Below, piece after piece: positions 32,863-41,827 of a DNA stretch of 41,827 nt. Source of the DNA: Actinomycetes bacterium (GTDB taxonomy: Bacteria > Actinomycetota > Actinomycetes > Actinomycetales > Beutenbergiaceae); NCBI GenBank assembly GCA_021793935.1, contig JAJYRV010000001.1:1-41827 (forward strand), given 5' to 3'. Position 1 is the first letter of the stretch, and every line of letters starts with the position of its first letter. Under the pieces are notes generated by a model that saw only the letters and a program-made list of their open reading frames with translations, did no database searches and was not told the DNA's origin. Both the position numbers and the translations under genes were made by a program.

Positions 32863-33311
32863 CGATCGATGTGACGAACGAATCCGGAGCTCGGATCGAG
32901 GAACTGGAATTCGTCTCCCTCGCCCGCCACGTGCTCGACGCGCTGCACGTGCACCCGCAGGCAGAACTGGAGATCCGGTTCGTCACCCGCGCCGATATGA
33001 CGGACCTCAACGAGCAATGGATGGCCGAAGAGGGGCCCACCGACGTGCTCTCCTTCCCCATGGACGAACTGCGCCCCGGGGTCGAGGGGAACCCGAGCGA
33101 GGAGGGAATCCTCGGCTCAGTGGTGCTCTGCCCACAGGTCGCCGCCGAGCAGGCCCGGGAGGCCGGGCACTCCGCGGTGGAGGAGATGCTCCTGCTCACC
33201 ACCCACGGGATCTTGCACCTGCTCGGTTTCGACCACGCCGAACCCGAGGAGGAGCGCGAGATGTTCGCCCTGCAACGGCACCTGCTCCTCACCTTCCTGG
33301 CCGGTGCCTGA
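32859..33311 (+). CDS. ybeY: Endoribonuclease / rRNA maturation factor YbeY
   Basis: A 150-residue zinc-dependent RNase needed for 16S rRNA 3'-end maturation and ribosome quality control. The zinc motif H-x3-H-x5-H is intact as HGILHLLGFDH (His116, His120, His126), and the family segment GPTDVLSFPMDE is present before it. The length is normal. Its ATG overlaps the phoH stop (ATGA), and its stop shares a base with the next start (TGATG), indicating tight translational coupling through the operon. Confidence 0.96.
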   Translation: MTIDVTNESGARIEELEFVSLARHVLDALHVHPQAELEIRFVTRADMTDLNEQWMAEEGPTDVLSFPMDELRPGVEGNPSEEGILGSVVLCPQVAAEQAREAGHSAVEEMLLLTTHGILHLLGFDHAEPEEEREMFALQRHLLLTFLAGA

Positions 33312-34570
33312 TGGGCGTTGGTTCAGTCCAGGCTGTTCCCGTTGTGCTCCTGGCCTTCCTCGCACTCGGCGCCATCGCGGCAAGCGCGGTCCTGTCCGCC
33401 GGTGAGGAAGCCGGCCGCGCGGTCACCAAAGCCGCCGCGGCAGACGCGGTCGCCGAAGGCAAGAAACGCGCCGACGCCGTTGCCCACCTCGCCGAGGACT
33501 CCCACCTGGCGGTGCGGGCAACCGCGTATATCCGGCTCGTGTTGGAAATGGCCGGCGCGGTCTCCCTCACCCTCATCGCCTTCACCGTCTTCCACCGGTG
33601 GTGGAGCGTGCTGCTCGCCGCGCTCGTCGTCTCCGCGCTCGTGATGCTCCTCGTCGTGGGGATCAGCCCCCGCAGCTTCGGACGCCGCAACCCCGTGGCG
33701 GTGCTCAGGTTCGTCGGCCCGTTCATGCTCACCCTCGCCCGGTTCACTGCGCCGGTGCGTAAGTTGCGCCGAAACCGCAGCGCAGAGGAAGAGGAGCTCA
33801 CCGAAGATGAAGAGCTGCAAGCGATGGTCGACCGGGTCGCCGAATCGGCCGACATCGAAGACGACGAGCGGGAAATGCTCCACTCCGTGTTCGAGCTCTC
33901 CCACACGATCGTGCGCGAGATCATGGTCCCCCGCACCGACATGCTCACCCTGCACTACGAGGAGAGCGTCGAGGACGCCCTCACCCTGTTCGTTCGCTCG
34001 GGGTATTCGCGGATCCCCGTCATCGGCGAGAACGTCGACGACCTGCGCGGAGTGATCTACCTGAAAGACACCCTGCGCTACACGTGGCACAACTCCGAGA
34101 AGTCCGGCGCCGCCGTCCACCAGCTCATGCGCGAACCCGTGTTCATCCCGGAGATGAAGCTCGTCGATGACACGCTCGCGGACATGCGCGCCACCGGGGT
34201 GCACATCGCGATCGTGTTCGATGAATACGGTGGCATCGCCGGACTGGTGACGATCGAAGACATCCTGGAAGAACTCGTCGGTAACCTCACCGATGAGCAC
34301 GACCCCACCGAACCGGACGTGGAACCCATCCCCGGCGGGTTCAAGGTGCCCGCCCGCTACCCCTTGAGCGAGCTCGGGGAACTGTTCGGGATGGGCCTGG
34401 ATGAGGAAGACGTCGACTCCACCGGCGGCCTCGTCGCCAAGGCGCTGGGCCACGTGCCCATCCTCGGGGCCGTGGCCCATTGGAACGGCCTGCGCCTGGA
34501 AGTGGTAGAAATGTTCGGGCGCAGGCGGCTACTACACACTGTCGCCGTGACCAGGGATGAGGAAGAATGA
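33311..34570 (+). CDS. CorC/HlyC-type membrane protein with CBS domains
   Basis: A 419-residue membrane protein: four hydrophobic segments (about residues 7-25, 70-95, 98-120 and a shorter re-entrant one) of the CNNM/DUF21 type, then two CBS domains beginning REIMVPRTDMLTLHYEESVE and containing SGYSRIPVIGEN and HIAIVFDEYGGIAGLVTIED, and a C-terminal transporter-associated domain (VPARYPLSELGELFG, DVDSTGGLVAKALG). These proteins are linked to magnesium or cobalt efflux and are often called haemolysin-like without evidence of haemolysis. ATG 33311 shares a base with the ybeY stop, and its end overlaps era by 4 nt. Confidence 0.92.
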   Translation: MGVGSVQAVPVVLLAFLALGAIAASAVLSAGEEAGRAVTKAAAADAVAEGKKRADAVAHLAEDSHLAVRATAYIRLVLEMAGAVSLTLIAFTVFHRWWSVLLAALVVSALVMLLVVGISPRSFGRRNPVAVLRFVGPFMLTLARFTAPVRKLRRNRSAEEEELTEDEELQAMVDRVAESADIEDDEREMLHSVFELSHTIVREIMVPRTDMLTLHYEESVEDALTLFVRSGYSRIPVIGENVDDLRGVIYLKDTLRYTWHNSEKSGAAVHQLMREPVFIPEMKLVDDTLADMRATGVHIAIVFDEYGGIAGLVTIEDILEELVGNLTDEHDPTEPDVEPIPGGFKVPARYPLSELGELFGMGLDEEDVDSTGGLVAKALGHVPILGAVAHWNGLRLEVVEMFGRRRLLHTVAVTRDEEE

Positions 34571-35457
34571 GTTTTCGTTCCGGCTTCGCCGCGGTGGTCG
34601 GCCGCCCCAACGCCGGCAAATCCACCCTGATGAACGCCCTCGTCGGGGAGAAGGTCGCGATCACGTCCGGGCGCCCGCAAACCACCCGACGCGCGATCCG
34701 TGGGATCGTCAACCGCGCCGACGGGCAGCTCATCATGGTCGACACCCCGGGGCTGCACCGGCCCCGCACGCTGCTGGGGGAGCGGCTCAACGCCGTCGTG
34801 ATGGAAACCCTCGCCGACGTCGACGTCATCCTGTTCTGCCTGCCCGCCGATCAGAAGGTCGGCCCGGGTGACCGGTTCATCGCCGCGAAACTCGCCGGTG
34901 TGCGCGCCCCCGTCGTCGCCGTGGCGACCAAGAGTGACCTCGTGCGCCCCCACCGGATGGCCGAACACCTCCTCGACATCCAAACCCTCGGCGAATGGGC
35001 CCACATCGTGCCCCTCTCCGCCATCTCCGGAGACCAGCTCGACCTGCTCACCTCCCTCGTCATCGACGAGCTCCCCGAGGGGCCGATGCTCTACCCCGAC
35101 GGGGAACTCACCGACGAACCCGACGACGTGCGCATCGCGGAGTTCGTGCGCGAAGCCGCCCTGGCAGGGGTGCGCGAGGAACTGCCGCACTCGATCGCGG
35201 CGCTCGTTGACGAGATCGTCCCCCGCGAGGGCCGCACCGATGGGATGGTCGACGTGCGGGTGCACGTGTTCGTCGAGCGACCCTCCCAGAAGGCGATCAT
35301 CATCGGCAGGGGCGGCTCCCGGCTCCGGAGCGTGGGGGCAGCGGCCCGCACCCAGATCCAGGAACTCCTCGGGGTGCCCGTCTACCTGGATCTGCACGTC
35401 AAGGTCGCGAAGGACTGGCAGAAGGACCCGAAGTTCCTGCAGCGTTTCGGGTTCTGA
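34567..35457 (+). CDS. era: GTPase Era
   Basis: A 296-residue GTPase that binds the 3' end of 16S rRNA and helps 30S assembly. G1 is GRPNAGKST (residues 12-20), then SGRPQTTRRAIRG (switch I), DTPGLH (G3), TKSD (G4) and SAIS (G5). The C-terminal KH domain shows IIGRGGSRLRSVGAAARTQI and ends VKVAKDWQKDPKFLQRFGF. Its neighbours ybeY and rsmE also act on 16S rRNA, so this run forms a 30S maturation block. ATG 34567 overlaps the CorC-like stop (ATGA). Confidence 0.97.
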   Translation: MSFRSGFAAVVGRPNAGKSTLMNALVGEKVAITSGRPQTTRRAIRGIVNRADGQLIMVDTPGLHRPRTLLGERLNAVVMETLADVDVILFCLPADQKVGPGDRFIAAKLAGVRAPVVAVATKSDLVRPHRMAEHLLDIQTLGEWAHIVPLSAISGDQLDLLTSLVIDELPEGPMLYPDGELTDEPDDVRIAEFVREAALAGVREELPHSIAALVDEIVPREGRTDGMVDVRVHVFVERPSQKAIIIGRGGSRLRSVGAAARTQIQELLGVPVYLDLHVKVAKDWQKDPKFLQRFGF

Positions 35458-35458
35458 C

Positions 35459-36964
35459 GTGGGCGTCCGCCCCGCCAGCCGGCGCCGCCTCATCCGCACC
35501 TGGCCACTCATCCTCGCCACCCTCGCCCTCACCGTACTCGTGGGCCTCATCGGCTCCATCGCCGGGCCGAAATGGAACCCCACGCCCGTCTCCTCGGTGC
35601 CGCGGGTCGACTCGGCCGACGTCGCCATCGCCCCCACCGGGGCGGAGGTTCCCGCCGAGGGGACCTACGAGGTGCACCGCTCGGAGCTGGATATCGACCT
35701 CGGCGAGGTGGAGGTGAGGGCGTGGCTCGTCGAACCCGCCGACGCCCCGCCCGGGCCGGGAGTCGTGTTCATCCACGGGGCGGGGACGGTCGACCCGGAC
35801 GCGTTCACGCAGCAGGTGACGGCGCTCGCCTCCGCGGGCATCCGCGCGATCGTTCCCGCCAAGCGGATGGACACGTATTCCACTCGTGAGCGCGACTACG
35901 CGGCGATGGCCGAGGACTACCTGCGCTCGTGGGAGGTGATGCGCGAGTTGCCGGGAGTGGACCGGGAGCGGGTGGGGTTCTACGGCGAGAGCGAAGGCGC
36001 GTGGATCGCCCCGATCGCCGCGGCGAGGCAGCCGGAGGTCGACTTCCTCATCCTCGCCTCCGCCCCCGTCGTCTCCCCGCGGGAACAAGCCGCCTACGCG
36101 ACCGCGAACTACCTCTACAACACCAACGTCCCGCGCGGGATGTTCCGCGCGATCCCCCGCGCCCTGGGCGCGAAGATCCCCGGCGGCGGGTTCGAGTACG
36201 TGGATTTCGACGTCCGCCCCTTCCTCGAGGAACTCCACCAGCCGGTGCTCATGGCCTACGGCACCGCCGATGCCTCCATGCCCATCGTCCAGGGCGCCCA
36301 GATCGTGCGCGAGCACATGTCGGCCCACGGTAACGACGCCCTCACCGTGCGATACTTCGAGGGCGCCGACCACGGGCTGCACGTGAACGGCGCCCTCGCC
36401 CCCGGGCTCACCCGCGCGCTGAGTGACTGGGTGTGGGGCCTACCCGAGACCGCCCACCCCGCCGAACGCGTCGCGGGCGCCCAACCCACCCAACGTTTCC
36501 TCGCCGAACCCGTCCCCGAACCCCAGTGGTACGCCTCGGGCGACCTGCTCATCTACTCCGCCCTCGCCGTCGTGCTCCTCAGCCTCGCCGGGGTGCTGCT
36601 GTGCACCTGGGCGGCGATCCGTAAACGCGAATGGGGCGCGGTGCCCCGCTACGCGATCGCGACGGTGCTCGCTGCCTTCGCCGTCGTCGCGGTGTTCATC
36701 GGTTACGTCGGCCAAGTGGCGAACCTCGCCGTCAACTACCGACTCAACGACCCGCTCGTGCTCGGCGGGTGGGCGCTGGTGCACCTGATGGGGCTGTTCG
36801 CCGTCGTCGTCGCGGTGCTCTCCATCCGCCGTTCCTACCTCGCCCGCAAACGTGGGCGAACCCTCAGCCGCGCCACCCGGGCCGGCGCGTGGTCCTGCCA
36901 CTTGGGAGCCCTCGCGATGCTCATCATCGCCGCGTATTGGGGAGTGTTTCCCGGGGCGGGGTGA
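35459..36964 (+). CDS. Membrane-anchored alpha/beta-hydrolase
   Basis: A 501-residue protein with an unusual layout. After a basic start (RPASRRRLIRTW) one membrane segment (about 16-36) leads to an extracytoplasmic region. An alpha/beta-hydrolase domain follows: oxyanion motif VVFIHGAGTVDPD, nucleophile elbow GESEG with Ser178, then Asp271 (YGTADASMP) and His305 (GADHGLHV). The C-terminal 130 residues hold four membrane segments. Length and triad suggest an exported esterase, lipase or peptidase tethered to the membrane, but the substrate is unknown. The GTG at 35459 lies one base after the era stop, so it is probably the last gene of the era operon. Confidence 0.82.
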   Translation: MGVRPASRRRLIRTWPLILATLALTVLVGLIGSIAGPKWNPTPVSSVPRVDSADVAIAPTGAEVPAEGTYEVHRSELDIDLGEVEVRAWLVEPADAPPGPGVVFIHGAGTVDPDAFTQQVTALASAGIRAIVPAKRMDTYSTRERDYAAMAEDYLRSWEVMRELPGVDRERVGFYGESEGAWIAPIAAARQPEVDFLILASAPVVSPREQAAYATANYLYNTNVPRGMFRAIPRALGAKIPGGGFEYVDFDVRPFLEELHQPVLMAYGTADASMPIVQGAQIVREHMSAHGNDALTVRYFEGADHGLHVNGALAPGLTRALSDWVWGLPETAHPAERVAGAQPTQRFLAEPVPEPQWYASGDLLIYSALAVVLLSLAGVLLCTWAAIRKREWGAVPRYAIATVLAAFAVVAVFIGYVGQVANLAVNYRLNDPLVLGGWALVHLMGLFAVVVAVLSIRRSYLARKRGRTLSRATRAGAWSCHLGALAMLIIAAYWGVFPGAG

Positions 36965-36986
36965 CTGCGCGCCCCGAAATTGGGGG

Positions 36987-39312
<2,326 letters not shown>

Positions 39313-39440
39313 TGGCGGTCGATCTCCTTCGGGTGGGGAGCGGTTTCTATTACAACGCACCGGGGCGCCGATGTCAGGGGCTGCGACACACTTTGCCCCA
39401 AAAGGCGGTGCGGGGGCGGGGGAAGTGGGAGAATAGCGGG
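39313..39440. promoter_or_regulatory. Divergent region between cinA and recO
   Basis: A 128 nt gap with promoters for both genes. GAGAAT (39429-39434) lies 6 nt before the recO GTG and could be a -10 box for a leaderless recO transcript, by analogy with other genes here, although its first base departs from TANNNT. Confidence 0.4.
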
Positions 39441-40172
39441 GTGAAACTGTATCGGGATGAAGCCGTTGTGCTCCGCACCCGCAAACTCGGCGAGGCGGAT
39501 CGGATCATCACCTTCCTCACCCGCGATTACGGGCAGGTGCGCGCGGTGGCCAAGGGGGTGCGGCGCACCTCCTCTCGGTTCGGTGCCCGGCTGGAGCCCT
39601 TCAGCGTCGTCGACGTGCAACTGTACGCGGGCCGCAACCTGGACATCGTCACCCAGGTGGATACCCTCGCCCCGCACGGGCGGCGGATCTGCGCCGACTA
39701 TTCGCTGTTCACCACGGCCAATGCGATGGTCGAGACGGCCGAGCAGCTCACGGAGATCGAACGCGAACCCGCCACCCAGCAGTATCTCCTGCTCATCGGA
39801 GCGCTGCACGCCCTGGCAGAAGCGATGCACCCACCCTCCCTCATTCTCGATTCCTATCTCCTTCGCGCCCTCGCCATCGGCGGTTGGGCCGCGAGCTTCA
39901 CCGAATGCGCCCGCTGCGGCGAGCCGGGCCCGCACCGGGCGTTCAATCCCAGCGTCGGGGGAATGGTGTGCATGACCTGCCGCCCACCCGGATCGGCCGC
40001 CCCCGCCCCGGAGACGATCGAGCTCCTCGGGGCGCTCCTGTCCGGTGATTGGCGCCGCGCCCACGAGACGCAGGACCGGCACCGCAGCGAAGCCTCCGGC
40101 CTGGTCGCCGCCTATACCCAATACCACCTGGAGCGGCGGCTGCGTTCCCTGCGGCACGTGGAGCGGGCATGA
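39441..40172 (+). CDS. recO: DNA repair protein RecO
   Basis: A 243-residue recombination mediator that anneals single strands and loads RecA with RecR in the RecF pathway. The N-terminal OB fold reads [20 protein letters not shown] and [23 protein letters not shown], and the C-terminal part has a zinc motif [13 protein letters not shown]...GGMVCMTC with four cysteines. The GTG start at 39441 matches the family N-terminus; the open frame extends upstream without similarity. It overlaps uppS by 4 nt (ATGA), a pairing conserved in mycobacteria and relatives. Confidence 0.94.
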   Translation: MKLYRDEAVVLRTRKLGEADRIITFLTRDYGQVRAVAKGVRRTSSRFGARLEPFSVVDVQLYAGRNLDIVTQVDTLAPHGRRICADYSLFTTANAMVETAEQLTEIEREPATQQYLLLIGALHALAEAMHPPSLILDSYLLRALAIGGWAASFTECARCGEPGPHRAFNPSVGGMVCMTCRPPGSAAPAPETIELLGALLSGDWRRAHETQDRHRSEASGLVAAYTQYHLERRLRSLRHVERA

Positions 40173-40960
40173 GGACAACCGCGCCGCAGCCCCCCGATCC
40201 GCACCCCAGCGGGGCGCGCCCACCGGCGATCCCCGCAGAGCTCGTACCCCGGCACGTCGCGATCGTCATGGATGGAAACGGCCGGTGGGCGAATGCGCGG
40301 GGCCTGCCCCGAACGGCCGGGCACGAAGCGGGGGAGGAGGTCCTCCTCGACGTCGTCGCCGGCGCGATCGAACTCGGAATCACCCACATCAGCGCGTACG
40401 CGTTCTCCACCGAGAACTGGAAACGATCCCCGGCCGAAGTGCGCTTCCTCATGGGCTTCAACCGCGACGTCCTGCGCCGGCGCCGGGACCAGATGAACGA
40501 GTGGGGCGTGCGGGTGCGGTGGGCGGGCCGGCGGCCGCGGTTGTGGAAATCGGTCATCGAGGAACTCCAGACCGCCGAGGAACTTACGCGGGCGAACACC
40601 ACGTGCACGCTGACGATGTGCGTCAACTACGGCGGGCGGGCCGAACTTGCTGATGCGACCCGGGTCATCGCCGCCGAGGTCGCCGCGGGGCGTCTCCACC
40701 CCGAGCGGATCACGGAGAAAACCCTCGCCCAGCACCTCGATGAGCCCGAACTTCCTGACGTCGACATGTTCTGGCGCACCGGCGGGGAGCGGCGCGCCTC
40801 GAACTTCCTCATCTGGCAGTCGGCGTACGCGGAGATGGTCTTCACGGAGAAACCGTGGCCGGATATCGACCGCCGGGACCTGTGGGAGGCGGCGCGGGAA
40901 TACGCCCGCCGGGACCGGCGCTATGGCGCCGCGATCGACGCGGTCACGACCGAGGACTAG
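40169..40960 (+). CDS. uppS: Isoprenyl (polyprenyl) diphosphate synthase, UppS family
   Basis: A 263-residue cis-prenyltransferase making the C50/C55 polyprenyl diphosphate carrier for peptidoglycan and arabinogalactan precursors. The catalytic motif is MDGNGRWA with Asp35, then [27 protein letters not shown] and [11 protein letters not shown] near the C-terminus, where most homologues have RTSGEQRLSNF. The 25-residue proline-rich N-terminal extension is typical for actinobacteria. ATG 40169 overlaps recO. Its stop shares CTAG with that of the minus-strand DedA gene. Confidence 0.94.
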   Translation: MRTTAPQPPDPHPSGARPPAIPAELVPRHVAIVMDGNGRWANARGLPRTAGHEAGEEVLLDVVAGAIELGITHISAYAFSTENWKRSPAEVRFLMGFNRDVLRRRRDQMNEWGVRVRWAGRRPRLWKSVIEELQTAEELTRANTTCTLTMCVNYGGRAELADATRVIAAEVAAGRLHPERITEKTLAQHLDEPELPDVDMFWRTGGERRASNFLIWQSAYAEMVFTEKPWPDIDRRDLWEAAREYARRDRRYGAAIDAVTTED

Positions 40961-41577
40961 ATCGAGCGCACCTCGCCGGCGGGGGCCTGCGGGCGGGCGG
41001 TGCCGGGCTCGGCGGCAGCCGGCTCGTCTTCGCCGACTCCCGGGATCGGGCACGCCGCGGGCCGCGGGTGGTTGCGGCGGTAACGCACGATCACCGCGAT
41101 GACGGCGAGGAGGGCGATGGCCACGAGCGCCGCGCGGTACGGGTACGTCTGGGCCTGGGTGAACAGGTACTTCCAGGCGAGGAAGCCGCCCGTGGCGTAG
41201 AACAACCCCCACACGAACGCGCCGGGAAGTTGGGCGATGAGATATTTCCACCACGCGATCCGCAGGATCCCCGCGCCTGCTTGAACCATCGACTGGAACC
41301 CGACCGTCACGTAGGAGAGGGGGACCATCACCAGCCCCCACCGGTGCAGGGCCCGCACCCCGGGGTCCGCGCCGCCGCGGTCGAGCCACAACATCGTCTT
41401 GCGCAGCGGGCCGGTGCGCGGGGTGGTCTCGCTCTGCTGGTGTTTGCGACTCGTGCGCAACGCCCCTTCCGTGACGCCCCGGCCGAGCCAGTACATCATC
41501 TGCCCGCGGGCGAGTCCCATCGCCGAGAGCACACCAACGGCGAGCCAGTACGGCATCGCGGCAAGAAAATCAGGCAC
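40957..41577 (-). CDS. DedA/VTT-domain membrane protein
   Basis: A 206-residue membrane protein of the DedA (SNARE-associated, VTT) type, probably involved in lipid-carrier or membrane homeostasis. Visible family segments are [15 protein letters not shown] [13 protein letters not shown], then [20 protein letters not shown] and [22 protein letters not shown], followed by a last helix and a Pro-rich tail. GTG 41577 overlaps the zur stop by 8 nt and has GGGGAG about 5 nt upstream; ATG 41556 is an alternative start. DedA proteins have been linked to recycling of undecaprenyl phosphate, which would fit the neighbouring uppS, but the substrate here is unknown. Confidence 0.78.
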   Translation of the reverse strand: MPDFLAAMPYWLAVGVLSAMGLARGQMMYWLGRGVTEGALRTSRKHQQSETTPRTGPLRKTMLWLDRGGADPGVRALHRWGLVMVPLSYVTVGFQSMVQAGAGILRIAWWKYLIAQLPGAFVWGLFYATGGFLAWKYLFTQAQTYPYRAALVAIALLAVIAVIVRYRRNHPRPAACPIPGVGEDEPAAAEPGTARPQAPAGEVRSI

Positions 41578-41827
41578 GGTTCTCCCCAGTGTATTGAGCG
41601 GCGGCGCACGTGGAGCACAGCCCGAAAATCTCGGCGGTGTGATCCACGTCGACGAAATTGTGTTCCTGGGCGACCCGGGTCGCCCAGTTCTCAACCGTCT
41701 TAGCGTCAATCTCAACTGTACGCCCGCATTCGCGGCAGACAAGGTGGTGGTGGTGCTCGGTGCGCACGCACCGGCGGAACAGGCTCTCCCCATCACCCGC
41801 GCGCAGCACGTCCACCTCGCCGGCTTC
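41570..41827 (-). CDS. zur: Fur-family regulator, probably Zur (C-terminal part, cut by the right edge)
   Basis: The last 85 residues of a Fur-family metalloregulator; the N-terminal DNA-binding half is beyond the window. The piece contains LFRRCVRTEHHHHLVCRECG, with the His cluster and the first structural CxxC, then DHTAEIFGLCSTC with the second CxxC. The wording HHHLVCRECGRTVEID and AEIFGLC is close to actinobacterial Zur (FurB) rather than Fur, and in mycobacteria Zur is encoded near recO-uppS, as here. Zur represses zinc-uptake genes when zinc is sufficient. It overlaps the DedA gene by 8 nt, so the two are probably cotranslated. Confidence 0.8.
   Translation of the reverse strand, partial: EAGEVDVLRAGDGESLFRRCVRTEHHHHLVCRECGRTVEIDAKTVENWATRVAQEHNFVDVDHTAEIFGLCSTCAAAQYTGENRA

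Overview
The window is a dense, GC-rich stretch of actinobacterial chromosome with short intergenic gaps, many GTG starts and many 1-4 nt gene overlaps. Several gene orders are typical of Actinomycetota: DUF3097 / hrcA-dnaJ-rsmE-phoH-ybeY-CorC-era, then leuA, then recO-uppS with a Zur-type regulator, and comEA-comEC-holA followed further on by rpsT, lepA and hemW. A RamB-type regulator, a GTP-type PEP carboxykinase and an F420-dependent glucose-6-phosphate dehydrogenase also fit Actinomycetota. leuA sitting between era and recO suggests the Micrococcales/Actinomycetales side of the phylum, but I cannot name a genus. No phage, insertion sequence, CRISPR, tRNA or rRNA was seen.

Layout. 1-3749: a lipoprotein fragment cut by the left edge, a ramB-like regulator, and divergent pckG. 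3759-8510: an envelope group with a four-helix membrane protein, a large lipoprotein, a membrane-anchored metallophosphoesterase and a VKOR-family thiol oxidoreductase. 8523-10852 (minus): gnd, coupled to a GNAT-like acyltransferase. 11061-13169: a flavin cassette of luciferase-like monooxygenase, MarR regulator and FMN reductase. 13167-16179: leuS behind a leucine-containing leader peptide and hairpins. 16249-20426: comEA, a short comEC, holA and fgd. 20582-22241: a small membrane protein and a sodium:solute symporter. 22242-23611: tandem repeats, a palindrome, a terminator, rpsT and an orphan PemK/MazF-like gene. 23759-27962: lepA, hemW and a proline-rich membrane protein preceded by a tiny coupled upstream ORF. 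28017-36964: DUF3097 divergent from the CIRCE-controlled hrcA-dnaJ region, running on through rsmE, phoH, ybeY, CorC-like, era and a membrane alpha/beta-hydrolase. 36987-41827: leuA behind a Leu-Leu-Leu leader peptide, cinA (minus), recO, uppS, and minus-strand DedA and zur (cut by the right edge).

The most interesting signal is regulatory. Several genes start exactly 6-7 nt after a TANNNT -10 box, which implies leaderless transcripts. Two of these promoters drive tiny leucine-rich leader peptides, one before leuS (MAPSDLLS) and one before leuA ([14 protein letters not shown]). In the leuA leader, the right arm of a strong hairpin is also complementary to the leuA Shine-Dalgarno region. This suggests a leucine-sensing switch acting on translation. 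A perfectly spaced CIRCE operator lies between hrcA and DUF3097. Housekeeping functions (translation, ribosome maturation, replication, central carbon and NADPH metabolism, leucine supply, envelope synthesis) dominate the window, and no clear accessory island is present.
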